Source: Trema orientale (Eukaryota > Streptophyta > Magnoliopsida > Rosales > Cannabaceae). From it: a DNA stretch of 64,000 nt. Below the pieces are notes generated by a model. That model was not told the origin of the DNA. It saw nothing but the letters and a program-made list of their open reading frames with translations, and did no database searches. A program made the position numbers and the translations under genes. This document shows, piece after piece, positions 37,766-49,632 of this stretch (position 1 is its first letter; every line of letters begins with the position of its first letter). Where the stretch lies: assembly GCA_002914845.1 (NCBI GenBank), contig JXTC01000004.1:940098-1004097 (forward strand), in the 5' to 3' direction.

Positions 37766-37883
37766 CTTCTTGTCCACATGAAATATTATTGTCTTTTCAC
37801 TGCACACATGAAATTTCGTCGAAGCTTCTTGTCCACATGAAATATTATTGTCTTTTCACCGCACACATGAAATTTCGTCGAAG
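37766..37883. repeat. 59-bp tandem duplication inside unit 2
   Basis: The block starting CTTCTTGTCCACATGAAATA and ending TTTCGTCGAAG occurs twice in direct contact (37766-37824 and 37825-37883), with one visible C/T difference. The equivalent part of unit 1 falls in the gap. Confidence 0.9.
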
Positions 37884-39411
37884 CTGTTAAGTGTTATACA
37901 AACTGCTCATGACAATACATGCCTGATTGTTGGTTCCTCTCTTTCACTTCTTTGGGAAGATTGTGCTTCCAAAATTATGGAATGTTGAAATAAATATTTA
38001 TAGTTATGTTTTTACGTGGTCATTTTCATTCGGTATTAACCATAAAATGTTGAAAGATAATAAATATAATTAGTGGTTACAGAGTATAATTAACAGTTAA
38101 AACCACGTGAACCTTTATGTTATAATTTATACGTAGATATATTATCAATTAAAACTCACTAATGGTTATACAGGGTTATTTTTTTTTTTAAATAAAAAAA
38201 AGGATTATATTGTTGTTTTTATTTTTGGCAAAGTAGTTTAAAAAGTCGAATATAAGTGTGGAAAGAAATTACTTGACCGCTGTTTTTAATTGTTCTCTTT
38301 GGGTACTTCTTCGATGTAAGGTACTTTAGTGGCCATTAGATAAGTGGGGTNTTATTACCTAATTTGAAGCTTGTTTCTAATTGTCGCAATTCTTTTTTCC
38401 CTTTATTAGGTAGAAATATTGTTCGCTTATTTTTCATTAAAAAAAAGGAGGAAAAAAAGAGGAGTGAATAAGGGTTACCTTCAGGAACGTTCCGAGAAGC
38501 AACGCAAAGTTTATTGTACGAAGCTTCATGTACTAGAATGCTATATCTCATAGTCAGTGATAATCTGTAGAGGCTTTCGTACATTTATGCGTTACAGAAA
38601 ATCTATGAAGCTTCATGGCTACTAAGAGTTCTTGGCTCTTTCATATGCAGCTTTTTTAATTTTTATTTATTACTGTACTTGTAACTAGCTCCAAAATTTA
38701 TATCTCACGTTCCCAAAATTAACGTCTCTCTTATGGGAGGATAGTGAGTTTTTTCCCTCCTCATCTGAACTTTTCATTTTTAATTTTTATTTTTTATTTT
38801 TTTAGTGGCTAAATGCAATGTGGCCGACTTATCTCTCCAGTTTTGTCATCTCACAACAAGACCTAAACTGTAAGCAATGTTAATGTCCGTGTTTACTAAT
38901 CGAAGAGAGGAAATATAGAGAATTTCTCATAAATTCGTGCATTTGCTTACTAAAGTAGAGAAGAGGTTTTGGTCAACCTTGACATAACTAGTGCAACTGA
39001 GGAGAAAAAACACAATTTCTTTTCTTGTTGCTTTTCAAAATCTGTTCTAGTTTTTAATTACGATTCTTTTCATTACCGATTAAGTACGAGATAATATCAC
39101 GTATTTATATACACAAAGTCGTATACGGCTTTGTATTAAATCTTGAGACTCCGCAGTATTAGGTAAATAAACTTTTGCAGTATGAACAACTGTAACTCCA
39201 ATTAGAGCCCGTCTAGGCTATAAGTGGAGTGCTATTAGTAATTAGATCTATTTTGACGACAAGTTTAACTTTCAGGCACAGTAGAGGGGTCATGTTACTA
39301 CTGGGTTTATTTAATAAAATGTGAGGAGACTTGCTTTTATTGATAATCATAGTAATGCTCAATGTAGATGTTAAACTCTGTTAATTCAGAATATTTGCGG
39401 AAAAATTTCAC

Positions 39412-40572
39412 GCGGAAACATATTAGCCTAAGGCCCCAACGTCAAAGAGTAACTGCTGTTCCCTTCCCCACAACCCCTAGAAAGAAAGTGCTGTTTCTGG
39501 CTAGTTTGTTGATTGTTCGGAGTTTAGATTTATCAATTGGGAGGCCATAGACCCAAAAGCAAGATCGTTATGGGCTATTCTAGTTATTTATTGATCTTAT
39601 GTGGCCAGTGGTATTGAATTGTGTATAACTACTCAAATGTTAGAAAGTAAATCTAAGATCAAGAGTAGATTAAAAAAGCCCTTAATACGGGTTGCTTAAA
39701 TTTTTGTTTATTTAATTTAGAATAATTAGGACAAGGGGAAGTAGATGAACGGTGTAAACAGTACACTTGCAATTTGAAAGAGATTCAACTTCAATCCAAA
39801 TGGTCTCTCAGAAAAGATATTGGGTCCCCCAATCCCGACTCTTCCTGTTCTCATCCCAAAGTCAAAAGCAGGAGAGAGGTCTGCTGTCCGCATTCTCACC
39901 GTTCAAACCAAGACCACTCTTTTTCTGCAAGTATATCTACACTACTCTAACTAGGCGGGTCGTGGTCCTCGTGTTCATTACATAATTATAACGATTCCGG
40001 ATGGCACTGTATAAATCTTGAATGGAAGTGGAACGAAATTATATTGGACCAATAAGCCCAAGTCTAATAAAATCCAGGACTGAAGAAGCATACTACGAGA
40101 GGTTGTGGCTTCCACGAGTATCACCTCATTCCACAATAACGTGAGATATAGAGAGCAATTACATATAATACTTTTTCAATATGCCACCCATGATCCAGAG
40201 GACAGGCGTAATTCAAGCTCAAAGGAGTTCGAGAGTACCAACAACAAAACAATAAGGTCCCCTGCTTACATCCTAAAGCCAATATCCCACATAAGCCAAT
40301 AGCAAGTCCCTCAAAAACACAAGTCTCTACCAAACTTAAAACATAACCAAAGTATCCTCAAGGAGCTGGGTCATAAAAGTCTTCGAACACACAAAACATA
40401 CAATTGAAAAAAGGAACATCCCATACGGAAAACAGCTGTCACAACATGCAACTTTTAAGTTGAACAAAATACAAGGCATGACGACTGGAAATCTGGGAGG
40501 GGTACCTTTACTTCCAGTCTTAGTACTCGTACTCACTAGAAGGGGACCTCTAAGAGCTCTTCAGTTCCAATC
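39412..40572. other. Intergenic region 3' of U1-70K
   Basis: This contains the U1-70K 3' UTR (probably from 40572 down to roughly 40100) and otherwise no recognisable gene. Confidence 0.5.
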
Positions 40573-40615
40573 CTAGTACTCGTACTCCCGGGATAGGGAC
40601 CTCTCAGAGCGTCGA
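40511..40615 (-). repeat. 53-bp duplication of the U1-70K coding end into its 3' UTR
   Basis: The last codons and stop of U1-70K (the + strand block around TAGTACTCGTACTC at 40574-40587) recur 53 bp away at 40521-40534. The flanks are also similar (GGACCTCT.AGAGC on one side and TTCCA.TC.TAGTACT on the other). The downstream copy is divergent and lies after the stop at 40573, so it is untranslated. Confidence 0.75.
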
Positions 40616-43600
40616 TAGTCATGGTCCAGGTCTCGAGTTTTCTCTCTTTCACGTGACTCAGATGTTGAACGTTCATAGTTGTAGTCATCCTCCATTCGAT
40701 CATATCTGTCACGGTCATGATCAGGATATTGCTCATAACGATCATGTTCCTCCTGGACATCCAAATGATCGTATTGCCCACGATGATGCTCATAGGGTTC
40801 AGGATCACGATCACGACTTGAGTGCCTATGCCCATGTTCTGGTTGTTCATACCATCCTCTCTCATCATCTGGTGCTGAGTGATCATGATCCCGATCCTTT
40901 TCAACATGTCGATCCCTGTCATGCTTTGACTCAACCCGGTCATATTCAGACTCCCTATCGCGGGAATGGCCACGGTCGTGGTCAGGGTCCCCAACTTCAT
41001 AATCCCTGTCCCTTTCTCGGGGGCGATCACGCTCCCTATCTCGATCACGCTCATAGTCACGGCCGCGGTCCCTCCCTCTATCACGATCACGGGTTCGATC
41101 ACGGTCACGACCACGTTCTCTTTCTTTTTCTCTATCTCTGTCCCTGTTCCTATCCCGGTCTCTGTGGTGTCTATCCTCTCTATGATCACGATCCCTAGAC
41201 CTATCATGGGCACGTTCAGGGGAGCGCTCACGAGATTTCTCTCGTTCTCTATCTCTATCCCTTCCCCTTTCACGGGACTTTTCTCTTTCCCTGGAATGTT
41301 TTCATTTAAAAAAATCTTAGCATTTGCCGTAAAAAAACCACAAGTATTCAGGGACCTTGAACCACATATGAACTATAACCAAATGCAGATAAAAAACTAA
41401 GATTATTGTTGAAAATATAAAAAGACCTGATTATTGTTGAAAATATAAAAAGACCTGCAAAAATAGTCTTACCGTTCTCCAAGCCGATCTTCTCTAACCC
41501 TAGGTTCCTCAGACCTAGGCCGTCCTCCTGACTGACCTTGCTCCCTGTGCAATAGATTAATAAAATATAAGTAGGAAATATAACAGGTTACTGACTGGAC
41601 CAAGCAATAGTTCTAGCAGATCTACAGTAAAACTGAAACATGAGGCATAAGACCCCAAACATTGACATAGGGGTATACATATGCTTTGTCCAACAGAAAG
41701 AAGTGAAACGACTAAATAAGACACATTCAGTTTGAAAAAAGAAAACATTTAGGGGCCATCTGGTATGGGGTAATGTGGGGATGAGAATGAGAATGTCAGA
41801 AGATGCCCATGTTATGTAGCAGGTTTGTGACTTTTTATTCCAAGGGGAGTGAAAGGTATTCATTTCCCCCTAGTTGGGGTAACCCCAAGTCTTTCAGATT
41901 AATGGAATCTGAAATCCCTAATCGTACAAAAAGTCTTTCACCTGTAGATGTTCCCGTACACAACCTCATTGGCAGGTATCTCGTCGGACCTCATTGCTGG
42001 AAACCTCCAAGATGTTCCAAATTGCCAGAGCTTGTCCTCGGAAAACTAGTACACAATAACCATAGATCTTGAGACCCCATGGAGGCTCTTCTTTCCGCTC
42101 CCAAATCAAATCCCAGATCTAAAAGATATCTGGAAATGGTCTTCTTTTTTTTTTTTTTTGGTCAAATTAGTTTTATTATGGTAGTTATTTGTTGATTGGA
42201 TACGATAAGTGATTTTACTTCTATTTTAATATGCTTCTTCTTAAATGGTCTTCATTCAGTCTGTTGCAGATGAAGATGCCCATTTCTGGCCTCCTCCATT
42301 TATTTTAATATTATAATTTGTTTGTTTGTTTAGTTATTTCTCTAATTATCTGAAAATATAAATATATATAAAAAAAAATCTAGTTGCTTTGTTAAGTTAT
42401 TTAGCTAAAAAAAATGAATAATGAAAATAATGAAGTTTTTATGATAGTACTTATTTTTTATTATAAGATGAAATAAATTAAAATAGAAAGACAGTACTGA
42501 CGTATGGTGAAAAATGAATAACATTCCTATGCCATTACAAACCAAACAAATTACTCAAAAATCTTACTAAGATTCCCACACACAGCCAAACACAATTACA
42601 TTGGTTTCCAAAAAGTCATATTCTCCTCCTTTACTTTCCCATTAATCTGAAAACTTTGAACTCCCCAACCAAACGGCCCCTTAGTATAAAGATAGGAACA
42701 TGCAGTGTGACTGCAACATACTGTTGTGTATATTATTTAGTTTCAAAGGAGCAATCCGCAGCACAAAACATAACATTTGGAAGGTATTCAAGTCAGAAAA
42801 TAGACTGATTACCTCCCAGAATATCTCTGATTTACTTCTTCACCTCCGACCCTTGTAGTTCCAAGCCCACCACCCAATCGGCGAGGTCGCCAATTTGGGA
42901 CAGTTCTACCACGTTCTACGTCTACGAGCACCCTTCTACCTTCGATCTTTCTCCCATCAGCTTGTTTATATGCAGCTGTATATTGCAAAGCTTAGACGTC
43001 AAGTACAACGTATATCACATAAAAAACCAACAAATAACAAAGTCAAGCAAACCTTTCATGTCCCTCGTATGCATGTACTCAATGAATCCGTAGCCTTTTG
43101 GTTTATTTGTCACAAAATCGGAAACTAAACGAACCTGAACGCTCAAAAAAAAAAAAAAAGAAGAAAAGAAAAAGGAATGAATAAAACAGAAAAGATAGAC
43201 TAGTCAGACCAGACGATAAAAAGGCTTAAGAAACAAATCCTAAACCTATATGCTATCTAACATCTACAACTAAGCAACAAACTACAGAAACTTAAAAAGT
43301 TAAATCCTAAACGGCACGGCAGACAGGCACTATGCCTCATTAGCCGTGCTCACCTTTAAATCACAGCCTTCCCATCGCAAGATGCATCACCACCGGCTAG
43401 AGTTGCAGAAAAACTGGCTTTAATGTGGCCAATTTACCAGTTGTTGATCAATTAACCTCCCCTTACCAGGGAATTTTTATTTTCAGAGAATTTAAAAAAT
43501 GTAGAGACTATGAGAAATACCAGGACATCTTGACCGCTGATATTATTTGTGAGCCTTTGAGGACAAAAGTACAACTTTCAGCAGCAAAAAATTGCACGTA

Positions 43601-45880
43601 TTAAAAATTTAAAAATGAGTAGAAAGAGAAACTAGTACTCCCTAGATCTTTTACCCAATGCAGGAAAAATAATAGAAGTTGTCGATCTCTTTTGTTGCTT
43701 GAAATAAGGCCAAAAGGCTCAATGCAGCACTGCTCTTCTCAACTTAAAAGGTTTCAGCTGTGCTGTGCAGGATGATCCACCATCTTTGGAATTGTATTGG
43801 TAGAAATTAATGGAGTTGAGACCATTTACAGAATAGTTCCCCCCTTACCAGGGATATTTCTTAAAGCTTTAAACTTAAAATCAACATATGTCCTATAACC
43901 ACCCATTCCGAGAAGATCTCTAAACAAAACTTACGATAGCTAAGGAATAGGATAATTGAGACAAACCAGCAAGGAAATATCAGCGTATTAGCATTAACAC
44001 CTGTATTATAATCTTGTATTGACACTCCAGTACTCCACTAATCGTAGAACTATGTCAAGGATACTTAACTATCTTCCATCCAATGTTAAAAAAATTTTAA
44101 AATGCACTGCAAATCAATTTGATGATCAAAACACAACTTATGCTCTGTTTCAATCAAGTTGATCAAAATCCGGGTTTTCAAATAATTTTAGGTGCAGAAA
44201 TGCTACAAAACATGAATTTGGTATTTCATTTAGGGGAAAAAGAGACGTCGAAGAACACATGTATTGAGATCCTTGAAACTTGGAACTTTTATTTTATATG
44301 CCCAGAAAAAAATTATGGTTTGGGTTACCCGTGATCTTTTAATAGAACAACAAAAAGCTTTACATAACTGAACCTCTTACCGAACCCCGTGGGGATGCTC
44401 AAAATACCTACCCGCTTGATAGGACCATAAACATCAAACTCCCTTTTGATTCTGCTCTCAGTTGTCTCATAATTCTGCAAGGATGAACACATGCAACAAT
44501 TCTCTTCAGAATACACTGCTAGAGGACTTAAGACACTAATCTAGAAAATGAAGTTACTTACAAGCCGGGCCACAAATAAAGTCTTGTATGGATCTCCAGA
44601 AATATTAGGATCATTATTTGGATCATCTGCAGAGAAGAAAAAATCAGAACAAGCATAACAATACCATTATCCTCAATATCATAACAAGTCAAAGAAGAAA
44701 GGTGTCATTACATTTCTCTAGCTCCTCAGCAGCCTTTGCTGCACCCTTCTCAAGTCTCAGCTGGTGTATTCTAGCCCTTCTTTGTGACTGAATCAACCAA
44801 ATCATTTCAACAAACCAAATGTGAAAAAAGTAAAGTGCTCACAATGATAAGAGGTAATCATTGTTCTTTGTCCCAATGCATTTCCCTATTATAAATTCTA
44901 ATTGCTGAGCTCGTAATTTTCATCACAAGCTGTGTGGGGGTATCTCCAGATAATGTTAGGTTATTCATTAATCATTAGCATCATCTCATCGAAGCCAAGT
45001 GACACATGCAAGTATTAATTACATTAATTTAACCTTCAGAAGATATTGAGCTTTTTCTTGATGCAAATCGCAATTCTTAGTAGTCACTAACAACAGGAAT
45101 TTAGAAAGTAAAGAAATACACCAACCAGAAAATCTTCATAATAAGAACAAACCAAATTGATCAAGTGAATATCTTACAGGGAGTTCAGCCTCTTTAACAG
45201 GTGGTGCATACTCGGGATCATCAGGCTCTGCAAACTTACTCACAAATTGTGCTATCCCTTCATGACCAAAAAGGAGAAAAAATTAACTTCTGGAAAAACA
45301 TTCAATTGAATTCCATTTCAAAGCAAACAAACTGACTGTTATTAGTTTTTGAAACCTGTTAATGGTGGGCACTTCCTTTTTTCTGGAGGCGGCTTAAACT
45401 CCAATGGCGGTCGAGGCTCAAATAGCTTCAACAGGTTATTAGTAAGACCAGTGGGGTGACTCTGCCCAATCTGCACAGATTCACAAATACAAAATTCAAC
45501 CCTACGAGAAACGACTGCACCCAATTCCCCCACCACCACCCGCACCCCAAAAAAAATTCCTAATACTAAGATAATAGGCAAAATCCTTGCAGTGACTAGT
45601 ACCAATAACAAAATTTAAAGGGTTAAACCCGTAATACTAAGATAATAGGTAAAATCCTTGCATTGACTTGTACCAAATCATAAGTATAAGGGTTCTGAAT
45701 CCAGAGTTAGGGTTTACAAAAACGAATGAGATGGAAATTGCATAGTTCTCAAAAAGACAATAAATCGGGATAGAGACAAACCAGCTTGAGCTGAAGAACA
45801 TTAGCACGATTCTGGGCCTTGGTACGAGCCTGAACGGCGGCGTTTTGGTTGCGCATGAAAGCATCGTTGTAGTCTCCCAT
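40573..45880 (-). CDS. U1-70K: U1 small nuclear ribonucleoprotein 70 kDa (U1-70K)
   Basis: U1-70K is the U1 snRNP protein that binds stem-loop I of U1 snRNA and contacts SR proteins during 5' splice-site recognition. Ten exons join in phase: 45782-45880, 45356-45470, 45178-45257, 44712-44787, 44562-44626, 44412-44474, 43053-43134, 42813-42975, 41473-41544 and 40573-41290, encoding 510 residues. The N-terminal U1-70K domain (about 1-100) contains [20 protein letters not shown]. The RRM (about 138-216) has RNP2 LFVARL (140-145) and RNP1 KGYGFIEY (179-186). From about residue 270 the tail is dense in Arg/Asp, Arg/Glu and some Ser, then His/Asp-rich, ending REYEY. Intron 6 (1,277 nt) sits inside the RRM; the equivalent intron is alternatively retained in Arabidopsis. 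Intron 8 carries a 929-bp MITE-like insert. Confidence 0.96.
41401..41456. repeat. 28-bp perfect tandem duplication in U1-70K intron 9
   Basis: GATTATTGTTGAAAATATAA plus AAAGACCT occurs twice back to back (41401-41428 and 41429-41456), about 20 nt from the donor-side exon. Confidence 0.9.
41752..42680. mobile_element. PIF/Harbinger-like non-autonomous element in U1-70K intron 8 (929 bp)
   Basis: The left end GGGGCCATCTGGTATGGGG and the right end AACCAAACGGCCCC form a short imperfect terminal inverted repeat. The insert is flanked by TTA on both sides (41749-41751 and 42681-42683). A 3-bp TTA target and GGGGCC.T.TGGT ends are typical of PIF/Harbinger-derived elements. No transposase frame is present. 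It nearly fills the 1.27-kb intron and does not touch the splice sites. Confidence 0.65.
43135..44411 (-). promoter_or_regulatory. U1-70K intron 6, probable regulated retained intron
   Basis: This 1,277-nt intron interrupts the RRM between Arg166 and Val167. It is the largest intron of the gene, just ahead of intron 8, whose size comes mainly from a transposon. Read-through meets a stop at 44325 after about 28 extra residues, removing RNP1 and the whole Arg-rich tail. In Arabidopsis the large intron 6 is known to be retained or alternatively spliced. The same behaviour here is inferred from position, size and the in-frame stop. Confidence 0.5.
45561..45700. repeat. 71-bp tandem duplication in U1-70K intron 1
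   Basis: TAATACTAAGATAATAGG.AA followed by AATCCTTGCA.TGACT.GTACCAA occurs at 45561 and again at 45632 with a few mismatches. Confidence 0.8.
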
Positions 45881-46180
45881 GGCGAATCGATTGGAGCCAA
45901 ACTAGGGTTTATTGATTCAAAATAAGTGCACTCGCTATCAGAAAGCGAGGATCGAATGCATCTGTGGGTTGATCCGGATCCGATTGAAACGATCGGGTCG
46001 AATCTGGAAGGTACCGAAAGCGGCAACAAAAGAGAGAAAGGGTTTTGGCAAAGGGTATTAATAGACAGACAGCCACAAAAATGTAGCAGCACCGTGCATC
46101 TTTTTTTCCTCCATTTCTTTTTTTTTGGAAAATTATAATTACCTTTATGTCCCCGGTTTTGTAAAGTTGACAAAAGTTTA

Positions 46181-46346
46181 TTTATTTATTTTTTTTTTTT
46201 GAAAAAATGGGGCTTAACTAATGACCACCACTTACTACAAATTAAAGAAAAATGACACACACACTACCAAGGTTTGAACCCCTGACCCCCCAAACACACA
46301 CACACAACCCTCAAACCTTAGAACAACTGAGCTAGTCCCAGTTGGC
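46181..46346 (-). mobile_element. tRNA-derived SINE, copy 2, 300 bp upstream of U1-70K
   Basis: This is homologous to the element at 10930-11091 along its whole length. It keeps the B box (reverse complement of 46271-46280, GGTTCAAACC) and a mutated A box (46323-46334), with the T run on the + strand as its A tail. Flanking AAGTTTATTTA / AAGTTAATTAC is an imperfect target duplication, so it looks older than copy 1. It lies about 300 bp 5' of the U1-70K start codon, at the edge of its promoter. Confidence 0.85.
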
Positions 46347-46443
46347 AAGTTAATTACTTATTGGGATTCTTACCGAAATCCGCCCCCAAATTTCATCGGC
46401 TGATTTTTTTGAAATAATTTCGAATTGATTTAGAAAAATATTG

Positions 46444-46800
46444 GCCCCGTTTGTTTCGCCTATTTGAATGTGTGTATTTGAATGGAAATTGTGGAATGGG
46501 TTATAATTGGAATGGAAGACATTTGAATGGAAAAAATAGTGAAATGGGTTATAATTAGAATGGGAGTATTGGAATGGACCATTCAAAAACACCTCTTCCC
46601 CTCCATTCTCATCCAAGACACAAAAATCCATTCAAATAGTTGATGTGACTGATGAACCATTTGAATGGAAAAACTAAATTGTTGAAACAAATACTCATTC
46701 CAAAAGACCATTTGAATGGAAAATTTAGAGTTGTTGAAACAAACACACATTCAAATGGATTTTCCATTCCAATGGAATGGAATGGGCGAACCAAACGGAC
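46444..46800. mobile_element. MITE with GGCCCCGTTTG ends and CATTTGAATGG subrepeats
   Basis: The left end GGCCCCGTTTGTTTCGCC pairs with the right end GGCGAACCAAACGGACC as an imperfect 18-bp inverted repeat. A short ATT duplication is possible on each side. The interior has many copies of CCATTCAAATGG-type palindromic motifs and a repeated TTGTTGAAACAAA.AC block. The terminal motif is shared with PIF/Harbinger-type plant MITEs. It adjoins SINE copy 2 upstream of U1-70K. Confidence 0.7.
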
Positions 46801-49632
46801 CCATTATTTTTGAAAATGATTTATAAAAGTATCACTTTAAATAAATATTTAAAAAAATATTATTTTTTCTTCAAAATTAGTATTCTTCACTGATATTCGA
46901 GCTAATATGAAGTTATATCAGGTAATTTGACAGATTACCTCAAATATCTCACAAATTAATAAAAATAATATTTTTCTAAATATTTTAAAAAATTATATGT
47001 TTCTAATTAAATCCGAGATTTTTCGAATAATTTCAAATTTTGAAAATTTTAATATTTTTTTAAACTTTTATCATAAAAAATCTAATTTCCTCTTACTTAT
47101 CCTCTCTTTGACTTAAGTTTATTTTTTAGAATCATAATTACGCAAATTTATGGATAAAGTTTGATGTACAAATTTATAAATATATATAAGCAACTAATTT
47201 TATGTTATATATACTGTTTTATATACGTCAATAAAAAAGAGAATATTTTGGCACAACGAGGAAATTTGAATTTTTTTTTAAATTATTTGAAAATTATGGA
47301 TTTTAATTAGTAAAATACCACTTTTAAAGGTACTTAGAAGAATATCATTTTTATTAATTAATGAGATACTTGAAGTAACTTGATTAGTTACCCCAAAATA
47401 ATCTAAGTACCATTGAAAATACCGCGCTTGGAAAAAATAGTGATATTTTTCTAAATAGTTATTAAAAGTGGTATTTTTCTAAATTAATTCGGAATTTTTC
47501 AAAAAATTCAACCTGGGATTTTTTCCCAATTGATAAATTTAGATGGATGACTAATATTTTAAATTTGACTAAGTAGATGTCTATTTTTAAAATTTTATAT
47601 CTAAATATCCAAATATATATATTTTTACACTTCATAGGTATATTTATCTACCAATTTCAGTTAATGTATTAAAATGTATAAAATATACAAATTTTTATAT
47701 TTGGTATATAGTATATAATATTTTACACTTGGTATATAAACATATATACAAGATATTTTGCTATAACATTTAAAAGATAGATATTTGCTTAAATTAAGTC
47801 CAAAATTTGGTCATTTTATCATAAGACCATTTTCAATTTTTGGTATTTTAGGCCTGGAATTTTGTAAAATGGTTTTTGGTACTTTAGGCCTGAAATTTTG
47901 TAAGAAGCCATTTTACAATTGCCATTTGGCTCAAAATCTGACAATGTTGGTCCCTGGATTTTTTTGATCATTTACAATTTGGACGTTGCAATTTTTTTTT
48001 TTTCATGGATCAAGTTAATGCTATTCTCTAGAGAGAGATTTTTGACGTGGTAGAGTGATTATAGTTTGGTGGCCCCATTAAATAAGCAAAGCTTAAGTGA
48101 GCTCCATCTTAGGAGTGGAATGATTTAGGCCGTTCACTTGCATAGCATAAAGTCTGAGCGGATGTTTTTCTGCATGTCAGGCGACATCTCTTGTTTTACA
48201 TAGTAGTTACTAGCGTTCCTCGAGCCTGGGGATCGAGATCACTCTCCTACTTGGTCCGCTTGCCAGGGACATTATTATTGCATCTTGCACAACACTCTGC
48301 TCAGGAATTCCCTGCTCGACATTAGGTTTGTGCCAAGACCTCATACTTGGAGATTGCTGGGTGGTTTGCCTTCACTCGGGTTAGTTTTTCTCAGTGCTCA
48401 GAAATCACCCTCTTAACAATATCCATCTTGACAAAGTATCTGTAAAAAAATTTTTTACTATAGTGACATTAATTTTTTTTATTAACATTTAATGTATATC
48501 CACCGTGACAAAGTATCTAGAAATTTATTTACTATTGTAATATTAATTTATTTTTTAACATCTAATATATATCTTTCTTTACTCTGCGCATTACTTGTCA
48601 CTTAAAACCATATTATTCTTTTTTACTTTTTTTTTTTGAAAGTAAAAAAGCCACATCATTCAAAACCACATTATTCAATTAATTAATGTATAACAGTCCT
48701 TAGCATTTTCCATATATATTTACCTATATTAAACAAAACTATGAAATTTAAATTTATAATTAACAATATGTAGCATTTTCCATAGATATTTACCTATATT
48801 AAACAAAAGTATGAAATTTAAGTTTTTAATTAAACAATATGTAGCATGTGTGCATAATTGGAGTGTTTTAATGCATACGTATTATGATATTATGTTACAA
48901 TCCTAAATAATACAATTTTTTCCTTTCAAATAAAAAATAATACAATGTTTTTTTACCACACCCTCGATATAAAATAAGACAATTATTGTTTAGTTGTCAT
49001 ATCATCAACTCACACAAAAAACTATGTATGTTATCGGAAACTCGACTCTTTTAGAAGAAAAGGTAAAAGAAAATAAATGCATATATTTTCAATGTTTCAA
49101 TTTCAAATCATGAAAATGTGAGTTTTTGTCCGATAAAAAGAGAGAGCAAAAAAGTCGAAGAAGAAGACGAAATGACGTATATTCTTCAAAACTAATTGGT
49201 GGGAAAGAAGTAAATTTCAATAAAAATTTATTGTACATTTTAAAAACTTGGGAAAAGAAAAGGGTCAATTTTTCTTAATTTTTGATGAGGTTTCTGCCTC
49301 TGTACTGGATTAAAATGTTAAAGAAAATGTGAAAATGGACTCACCACTGAACGAATAGCTCTGTAATTACCAAATGCACACAACAATGATTCACAATTCA
49401 CAATTGATATCTCACTCACCACTAGTTAAACAACCTTAACAAATCTCACAATTTCTGCCTCCATACTGTATTAAATTTATATGTTAATCCACGTTACAGG
49501 CGAAAAATAATCAACTAAACAACAATCATAGGCACTCGGATATTAAAACGACACTCTCACCCAAATCACAATATAACAAGAGCAGATGAAACAGTACTAA
49601 AACGGCTGTCCTTTTGCGTCGTTTTTCCTTGC
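46801..49632. other. AT-rich intergenic region with decayed repeats
   Basis: No gene is seen. The part at 46810-47520 has inverted AT-rich arms, for example ATACCACTTTTAA near 47315 against TTAAAAGTGGTAT near 47460, which look like nested old MITEs. A 70-bp unit starting TAGCATTTTCCATA is tandemly repeated at 48701 and 48771, with a truncated third start near 48841. A 77-bp unit with TGACAAAGTATCT repeats at 48429 and 48506. The end near 49.5 kb is the PERK 3' flank. Confidence 0.55.

Larger units (their letters stand above)
35698..39411. repeat. 2.27-kb tandem duplication interrupted by the assembly gap
   Basis: Unit 2 spans 37142-39411 (2,270 bp), beginning TTCGAAAAAACG and ending AAAAATTTCAC. 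Unit 1 starts at about 35698 with the same sequence; its first 95 bases (to 35793) match unit 2 without a visible mismatch. It enters the N gap and resumes at 36551-37141, which matches 38822-39411 at about 96% identity (roughly 22 differences in 590 bp, mostly transitions). Both units share exactly the same end points, so this is a head-to-tail duplication, or two retained haplotypes of one locus. The sequence is AT-rich and I see no gene in it. A single ambiguous base occurs at 38351. Confidence 0.85.

Noticed and set aside
35698-39411. LTR retrotransposon, with the repeated ends as LTRs
   Set aside because: The copies are in direct contact, with no internal domain, no TG..CA ends, primer-binding site or polymerase frames. 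A tandem duplication explains it better.
40536-41273. A 245-codon minus-strand frame in a second phase over the U1-70K tail
   Set aside because: Out of phase with the spliced upstream exons and made of Ile/Met/Thr-rich low-complexity sequence.
40653-41400. Long plus-strand frames opposite U1-70K, rich in His/Asp or Val/Ile
   Set aside because: They are antisense shadows of the low-complexity Arg/Asp/Glu tail. The minus-strand exon joins in phase with nine others.
48701-48850. CRISPR-like or satellite array
   Set aside because: Only two full copies with no spacers, in a plant nuclear sequence; a simple tandem duplication.
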